From contig BFEA01000545.1 in assembly GCA_003427395.1 (NCBI GenBank), forward strand, positions 702,174-738,464: a DNA stretch of 36,291 nucleotides, in the 5' to 3' direction. A program made the translations under genes and the position numbers. This DNA is from Chara braunii. Its lineage: Eukaryota; Streptophyta; Charophyceae; Charales; Characeae. The notes beneath the pieces were generated by a model. The model was given only the letters and a program-made list of their open reading frames with translations. It did not search any database and had not been told where the DNA came from. How positions within the stretch are numbered: the stretch's first letter is position 1; each line of letters begins with the position of its first letter. This document shows positions 29,602 through 36,291 of the stretch, piece by piece.

Positions 29602-30270
29602 TGTCGGCGCGAATACCCTGACAAGGGTATCCTCCCTTGGTTTTGCAAGTGACCGGAAGTACAAGTAGAGGTCGAAAGTGTACTGCGAGAGACGCTCCTA
29701 GGTCTGTTTGGTTACATAGGTAAGTTGCTTGATTAGAGTAGGGCGGGAGTGGGCGCGTGGGATAAGGCGCGCGTGTGATTTTTTTTACTCTGGATTATGC
29801 AGCCGGCATAATTGGCTGGCTTGACTCTGGCTACTAGAAGTAAGACGTGCCCTTGGTAGGGATAGGTGACCGTTGGTAGTCTAACGTGCGAAGTAGGGTG
29901 CGGGGCGGCCACGGCGCAAAGAGGGCAAGCCGACGTAGGAGCCTAGCAGTAGCATGCCTAATGGGAGGTAGGAATGAGGCCTGGGGGCTGCGCCGCACCT
30001 GTTCATATGGAATACCGGGCTGGCCAATACCAGGCTTGGGCTTAGCCCTATAGGTTACGGTGTCGGACTGTCACAGTGGAGATACATGGATCAAGGCTAG
30101 CAGGCAGTAAAGCGGAGCAGCGTGAAGAAGGCTGAGGGGTTGAGGGTCCTGCGGGACTATCCCCTTTGGTTTTGCTGAGGGGAGTCCAGCCACGGACCCG
30201 TAAGGGTAGGGCCAGGTGCTAACGGTCCCCCTCCCCCGTCCGGCTTTCTTTATTATTATTTACTTTTCGA
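29602..30270 (+). repeat. LTR-like arm, inverted copy of 7021-7671
   Basis: It begins TGTCGGCGCGAATACCC at 29602 and matches the reverse complement of 7021-7671 along its length, with roughly one difference in ten to twenty bases and small indels. It contains the near-palindrome TACCCTGACAAGGGTA. The matching ends near TTTTCG at 30268, the same place where the other arm meets element A. No element body follows that belongs to it, so it could be a solo LTR or a rearranged fragment. Confidence 0.65.
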
Positions 30271-30331
30271 GTTAAATTTTTATTTTTCTATTTTTGCTTC
30301 GTTTCCTATTTTGAATGAGGTCCTGTATCAG

Positions 30332-30357
30332 TGTCGGGGCCCGCAGAAAAACCCAGC
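30332..30357 (+). repeat. Short LTR-start-like sequence (weak)
   Basis: TGTCGGGGCCCGCAGAAA followed by ACCC resembles the TGTCGG...ACCC starts at 29602 and in the block at 596. It lies directly before copy 2 of the duplication and breaks off there. Confidence 0.25.
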
Positions 30358-33300
30358 GGCATCCTTCAGTGGATACACCCACGAACGGTTGGGCTGCGGT
30401 TGGGCTACCACTACCGTGGTACAGTCCTTCAGGACATCTGTCTAAAATTGGAACGAGGCAGAAAGATTAGCCTGGCCCGGCGCAAGGACGGCAGGTATAA
30501 AGGCGAAGGACAACCCGACGCCCTGGGTTGATGAGGCATGCAGTGAGTTGCCGATCGCTGCGCTCCCCCTCGACGAGCCGTTCGCTGGGCACGGTGCCAA
30601 CAGGGCAGCTAGAAGGGAAGGGGACTGAGCACTGAGGGGGGATTTGGACGGGGAGTTCGTCGTGATACATTTGGAGAAGTGAGATCGGGGATGGCAGAGT
30701 GATGAGCCGTGGTGGAAGAGAGAGAGGGTGGATCAAAGAAGAGAGAGAGAGCGCAGGGGAGCGCTGCACAACGAGAGTAGAAACAACAGTAATAGAAGAA
30801 TGAACCTGGACGCGGTTTCACGCCAGGTGCATTCGAAGGAGGAGGAGGAAAACGGTCGTTGAGGCTAGAAGCTATGGCGGATTGAAAGCCTACAACATGC
30901 TTACTTCCTAATGAAAGCCGGCGGGAGGAGGTGTTAATCTGAAGTTCTGAGGTAAGGCGAACCAGGCGGTGCTGCTAGAGGGAGGAAAGGACTAGTGGGT
31001 GGTGAGGCGGAAGAGAAAAGGGTGTGCGCGAATATGTCGAAAGAAGGGGGGGGGGAGAAGAAAGCTAAAAGTTGATCTAGCTCGCTCGTTTCTGAACGGA
31101 ATCGAGCGAACCAGACATCAACGTTGGGGTTTTGGGGCGAGGCGAGCGCGATGGGAGTGCTAGATTTCGTGCTGAGATAACAGATTGATCGGCGCGAGCA
31201 CTAGAAGTTGCGCGGTGCCTAAGTGGAGACGAGCGGGGAGGAAGGAAAAAGGGGGATACGTACCTACCCTTCTTCTCGGGGAAGGTCCATTTTGGGTTGG
31301 TGTCTTTTGACAGTACTCTTCGTTGCCGCTGGCTGGTGCCTATGGCATGCTGCGTTGTTGATTCCAGATTTGAGTGATGCAGCACTGGCTTGGGAGAAGC
31401 AGCGCTTGAGGAGAGACACACTGTCGTTGAGTGCGGCAAGGCAGCGAGAGTGTTCGGCGATGGGTCCAATATATGCACTCCTCATTTGCTAGCGGATCAC
31501 CGTCAAGACACTAGCATGCATGGCTCTGGTTGAGAGGGTTGGTGAATGGGTCACACCAGTGTCGACTAGCGGAGGGAGGACTGAGGTTGGATGAATATGG
31601 TCGGTGTTTTGGGCCAGGTGCATTGGGCTGAAGACTGAAGAAGAAGACTGAAGAAGGGAGCATGAGACAGCTGAGAAGTGGGTACTTACCGAGTAAGTAG
31701 TACGCTGCTCGTCCTGTTGGATGGAGTAGCACGTACTTAGGCCTGGATTTCTACACGATTCGGAGGAAAGCGGGATGCGGGTTGAGCAAGGTCCTGAAAA
31801 AGAGGGGAAGAGGCACACTTACCGATGGGGATTCTGTGAAAGGGATGTGTATCTGTAGGCAGAACGGGAGTGAGTGGGTGGAAACGCACGACGAGGATAA
31901 TCAAGAACAGTCGAAGGGAAGAGGAGTAGCAAAAGAAAATATAAAATAAAGTTAATAATAATGCGGAAGTGGGGGTGCTTTCGGCTGATCCGTCCGAGGG
32001 ATCAGAGCAGTGTTCAACTTGGACTTTCATCTCCCATATTGCACATTCGAGTGTCGCCGGCATGACGACCTGCAGGCTGCTGTGAATTTGTTTCGGCTAA
32101 TGCTAAACAGCACGGCACGCTGCTGTACATAGCTGCGGGTCACAGTGAAGTTCAGTGATTGATCCTTAATACTTGGGCTAGCTGCGGTGCTAGACTGAGA
32201 AACGCTGTCCCCAAAGGGGACTTCCCGTGTAGCTATCCCAAGTCTAGAGGCAGATTCCTTCCCGCCGTGCATATAACGAGTAGTGGAGGAGAGTGCGAGG
32301 CTCGTAGGGGGTGTCCGGATCATCCTTACCATGGTACAAGTCGTACTCAACGCAGTTGCCTTTGACGACGGTGCTCGTGCTCACCCGTACCGTTGGATTG
32401 CCTATAGTCATGGTTAAGCTGCTGCCGTATGTACCCACGGCCACGAAGCCCGAGCGACTCAAACTTTAGCAGCTGGTTTGTTCCACCGGGTCTTCGACTA
32501 TGGTGGGTTGCTGAGTATTTTGAGGTGGCTGTCATTGCAGTCGGGTCTTAGAGTAGTTGTTACATCAGGGTCCCAAGTAGGAGCTGCGGCACCATTCCTG
32601 AGTGTTCCCCTGCGTGGAAGCACTGTGTCTCACGGGATTGACCGTACTTGGCTGTACCGGACTGGTTTCGCCTTGATTACTAGTAAAGTTATTGCGCAGG
32701 TATGTTGCTGTCTCTTCCCGCCGCCGGTACTATACTATGGGTCTGTTGGGACTAGCTCAGGGNTGACTGCTGAGCCCCTACCGCTGTATTTCCTGNTGCT
32801 GGTTGTTACCGCGATCACTTGNTGTACTTCCTGCTGCTGGTTGTTACCGCAATCGCCGNTGTACTTTCTGCTGCTGGTTGTTACCACAATCACTGGCTGT
32901 GCCCTCTGTTGTGCANGACGCCGAACATAGTGGACCTTAGATTGGAGTTCTGNTGAGCATNTTGTCCAACTTCACCCGCTGGTTACAGTGCTCTNCAGCG
33001 TCGCGGTGGCTGCTGTGCGCCTCCCGTTGAATATCATTACGGCTACTAGGTATCTGTTGCGCTCTCGGCGGGCGGTACCACTACGCCCGCTGTGTGATAC
33101 TACATTTCGAATAGAGCAGGAGGCTCAGAGGTTGTGCTCTGTGTCGAACATTGTGTTACTGGACTGTGTAGCAGCAGGCTAGTCGGAGGGGAGGACACGG
33201 GCTGAGACATGTGCCTATCCGAGTGGCTGACGACTTAGGGGGTGAGGATAATGCAAGGACAGTCGTTCTTTCAGGGGGGCGAAGGGCCGGTACGTACCTA

Positions 33301-36291
33301 TTGGCCATGATTGCTGCGAGGGACTAGATGTCACCATCACGACAAGGGCGTAACTGCGCATCCCCACCGAGGTGGGTTTTGTTGCTGCGTACGAACGGCT
33401 AATGGCAACCATTGGTTGATGCAGGCTGCGGCAAGCAGTTGCTGCTGACTACCGCTGCATCTGTTGACTGCGGTTGATTACTGCGGGCTGCCCGATCTAT
33501 TACTGTATATGGGGGAGGGACTGCTGCGGTGTACTGTGCGCTGTTGACCCCTNGGTATTATCACTGTGTATGTGAATTAACTACAAACAGTGGCCATTGT
33601 GGGCCACANCCCCTTCGGTCGGCTAGGCTGCGTATCGTTGCCGACGGCTGCTGACCGCCATCTGAATACAGACAGTTGCTGCGGTTANTGGCCGTTGCGA
33701 GNGGCTGTTGCCGTCATGGANTGGACACGGCTGCTGGTTCTAATTGGCTGCGCATAGCTGGTTGCTGNTGTTTTCGGCTGCGCAGGCCGCTACCAATTGG
33801 TTGAATGNTGGCCGTTGTGTACTACTGTTGTGTACAAGTAGTAGTTCCTGTGGAGTGTTGCAGTTGCTATTGGCCTCCGCTAGGTGCTGCTGCTGGGTGT
33901 GCGGGCGGTAACCGCCGTTGCTACTGGACGCTGCTGCTGCTCCAGGTGTCCACCGCCATGCGTTACGGCTGCGTCTACAGGCTGCTACAGGCTGCTGAGT
34001 GGCTATGGTTGGCTGGGCTGAGGAAGGAAGTGAGGCAGGAAGGTGATCAGACCGAACAACTGGGGGGTTAGTGCTGCGAGTTAGGAGATCGTCAGGGGNT
34101 TGGATTCGGCGATCGGATTCAGGAGTTGACTCCGGTNTGATCAAGCTNTCACATTGGCTGCCATTGCGGGGCCCTCTGGCGATCGAAGACAACAAGGCNC
34201 TCTCATGCNCGTCTGAGTGCACCCCTCTTGGATCTGAGAGTCTCAGCCTTTCTCTTTCTGCCCTCCTAACTCTAAGTCTAGTCTATTAGTTACGAGAGGA
34301 AGGCGGCAGGCGGGATTGCAACCCGTAGGTCCGCACCAAGACTCTGTGGAGAGTCATCCCACCGATTGCGGGAGCCCGGCCGGAACCTAGGCGAGGTTCT
34401 GGAGGCAGGGAACCATCAGGTATATTCCTTTGTATCTGTATAACCCACTACACTCATGATTGCCTACTTCCCCTTTAGCTTGTTTAATGTATGCCTGCTT
34501 GTCCGTATGATTCTTGCTTTCTATTTCAGGACATAACTAGACAAAGTAAGGGAATGCATGTACAAGTCAGTTTTACTTCTTTGTTTTACATGAGTGAACG
34601 CAGATTGTGGGATTGCATCTGGGGGAAGGGTGGGAGAAAGACAATATTGCATGAAGTTTGACTGGGTCAACCAAAGGCTGGGCCAGTTCCATAAGTGTGG
34701 GAAGACTCAGTGCTGTGTTTTATTTTGTATTGCCTGGATAGCCAGACAAATTCATAAGTTTGGGTGGTCTAGTTGCTCTGACTTGTGAGGGCTGAATGTG
34801 ATTGCTTCTTCAGGCGCCAGTCAAATCCATAAGTTTGGGTAGTCTGGCGACCTTGTTTATTTGGGGGTTTTGACAGTTTCTTTGGTTTCTGAACGAGGAG
34901 GTAAGCATGTCCCATAAGTTTCGGTGACTCTACCTCTTCCTGCTTTGGTCTAAGAGAAATAGACCAGGCTGAGGACCAAGACATGTTCCATAAGTTTGGG
35001 TGGTCTTGGTCCAACGCCTCGCACATGCTGGAACCAGAAGGCTNTAACTTTGATATACTTTACTATTATACTATCTATGAACATGCTAGTCGGGCAGGGT
35101 TCCATAAGTTTGGGTGACCTCACTATAGCTTACCACCAACTGAAGAGAGTACTTAACTAAGAATAAACTTGTGGTACGNAGGGGCAGGCTGAGTCTTGAG
35201 CTGAAGATGATCGGCTCAGCTATATGCTACCTCAAAAGACTAAGTACAGACAATTATATAAACCTNGAATACTTAAACAGTTCAGGGCGACTAGGATGGC
35301 CTAGTCATATGCCCAAAGAAGAGAAAAGTTGTTGTGCCCTATGTTTGTGTATACTTCTTGGNTGGGCTAGACATGTTCCATAAGTTTGGGTGGTCTAGCC
35401 TTATGCCCTAGGTAAGCTGGGTATAANGGATAAACCATTGAAAGACTACGAACTATTGGTTGCTAAAGTAACTTGGGGATGGTGAGAGAGTGCATGTTTG
35501 TGGTTTGGCCTGCATGTGACTNAGTGATGCCACTTCTTAGTCTGAACTTGGGTTTGATAGGTAGTTGCTGTGGTTGCTCGCCACGTGCTAGAGCCATAGG
35601 AGTTAGAGTAATTTCCTGCATTTTCTGGGCTCGTTTTTTTACTTAGATCCATTTCTGCAGTTTTNGGATCCTTTNTTTATACTTGGTCTTGTATAAATCT
35701 TGGTAAGTCACTTTCTTTACNGGAAGCGCTGCCGAAATTTCTACAAAATCAAGGAGTTAGTAAAAACTTTGACTCTTTCAGGATCCAGACTTGATGACTT
35801 CTTTGACTTAGTAAGAATCTGGGGAGCCTCTTTTCCTAAAGGAGGTGCTGCTCAAATTTTTACTAATTNAGGGAGTTAGCCAAAATTGGGCCCTGAAGGG
35901 TCAAAGTCATTGTCAGGTCCCAAAACTTGGCCTTGTATAAATCTTGGACTAGCACTTTCCCTACGGGAAGCGCTGCCGAAATTTCTACAAAGCTAAGAAG
36001 TTGGTTGAGGTTTGTCGTGATAGGGCCTAGACGTTATGTCTAAGTTCAAGTCTGACTTAGTATAGATCTGGGGGGCCTCCCTCTCTGAAGGAAATGCTAC
36101 CCACATTTTTTGCTAGNTCAGGNAGTTGGACNAATTTTGACTTTCTGGAATCCAAAGATTTGGCTTTNNGACTAGTATATTTTCTGCGATCTCACTTTTC
36201 CTACGGGAAGCACTGCCGAAATTTTCCTAAGTTAGAGGAGTTAGCCTATATTTGGACAAGTGGCGACCTATGTAGGGGAGGCTATGACGAG
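30358..36291. repeat. Large duplication, copy 2 (first copy at 9110-15074)
   Basis: This is a direct repeat of 9110-15074, continuing past the window end. It has 46 extra bases near 30414-30460, 12 extra near 30680, and lacks 89 bases corresponding to about 11904-11992. It carries the same internal structures: tandem units 32785-32896, three hairpins 34311-34399, candidate intron 34420-34529, seven-hairpin array 34678-35400 and alternating repeat 35657-36277. The ambiguous bases stand at the same relative places as in copy 1 (for example 32763 and 35362). Confidence 0.95.
34678..35400. repeat. Hairpin array with conserved loop, second copy
   Basis: This is identical in sequence to 13461-14183 as far as I compared, including the ambiguous bases. 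It gives no independent evidence of conservation, because this part of the duplication may be an assembly copy. Confidence 0.85.

Overview
ORGANISM AND OVERALL NATURE. This is repeat-dense eukaryotic DNA with no intact host gene that I can support. It holds decayed Ty3/gypsy-type LTR retrotransposons, a large duplicated segment, structured non-coding repeats and an assembly gap (16127-17046). Two primer-binding sites match the 3' end of a plant-type tRNA-Asp, a primer known from the plant Tat/Athila side of Ty3/gypsy. The Gag, protease and reverse transcriptase resemble families I associate from memory with charophyte algae such as Chara; this attribution is unverified.

LAYOUT. 1-596: LTR-like sequence rich in inverted repeats. 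597-2071: no gene seen. 2072-7020 (minus): protease, RT, RNase H and integrase of element A, broken by stops and frameshifts. 7021-7671: LTR-like arm, repeated in inverted orientation at 29602-30270. 7672-9110 (plus): LTR end, PBS and gag (element C); this looks like the missing 5' half of element A, separated from it by an inversion. 9110-15074: copy 1 of a roughly 6 kb duplication; copy 2 runs from 30358 to the window end. The duplication carries GA-rich and CTG-rich DNA, an array of seven hairpins with a conserved loop, and an alternating repeat of about 120 bp. 15519-16126: array of long palindromes running into the gap. 17047-27704 (plus): element B, with LTR/leader, PBS, Gag-protease, RT-RNase H-integrase, and a second Gag-like ORF with its own zinc knuckle. 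27705-28831: no gene seen. 28832-29296: cluster of strong hairpins.

HOW THE PARTS WORK TOGETHER. In A and B, Gag (where present) and protease share one frame while RT-RNase H-integrase lies in the -1 frame. The change occurs at the same T-run in both copies (T TTT TTA in A, C TTT TTA in B). This indicates an ancestral programmed -1 frameshift between protease and RT. A stem-loop overlapping the 3' end of the PBS is kept in elements B and C with compensating base pairs. Element B also carries a roughly 850-codon Gag-like ORF after integrase, where env-like genes can sit.

MAIN LEADS. (1) The hairpin array at 13461-14183, with constant loops and different but self-complementary stems. (2) The shared protease/RT frameshift site. 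(3) The second Gag-like ORF. (4) The palindrome array. (5) Ambiguous bases at identical positions in both duplicate copies, which suggests that part of the duplication comes from the assembly.
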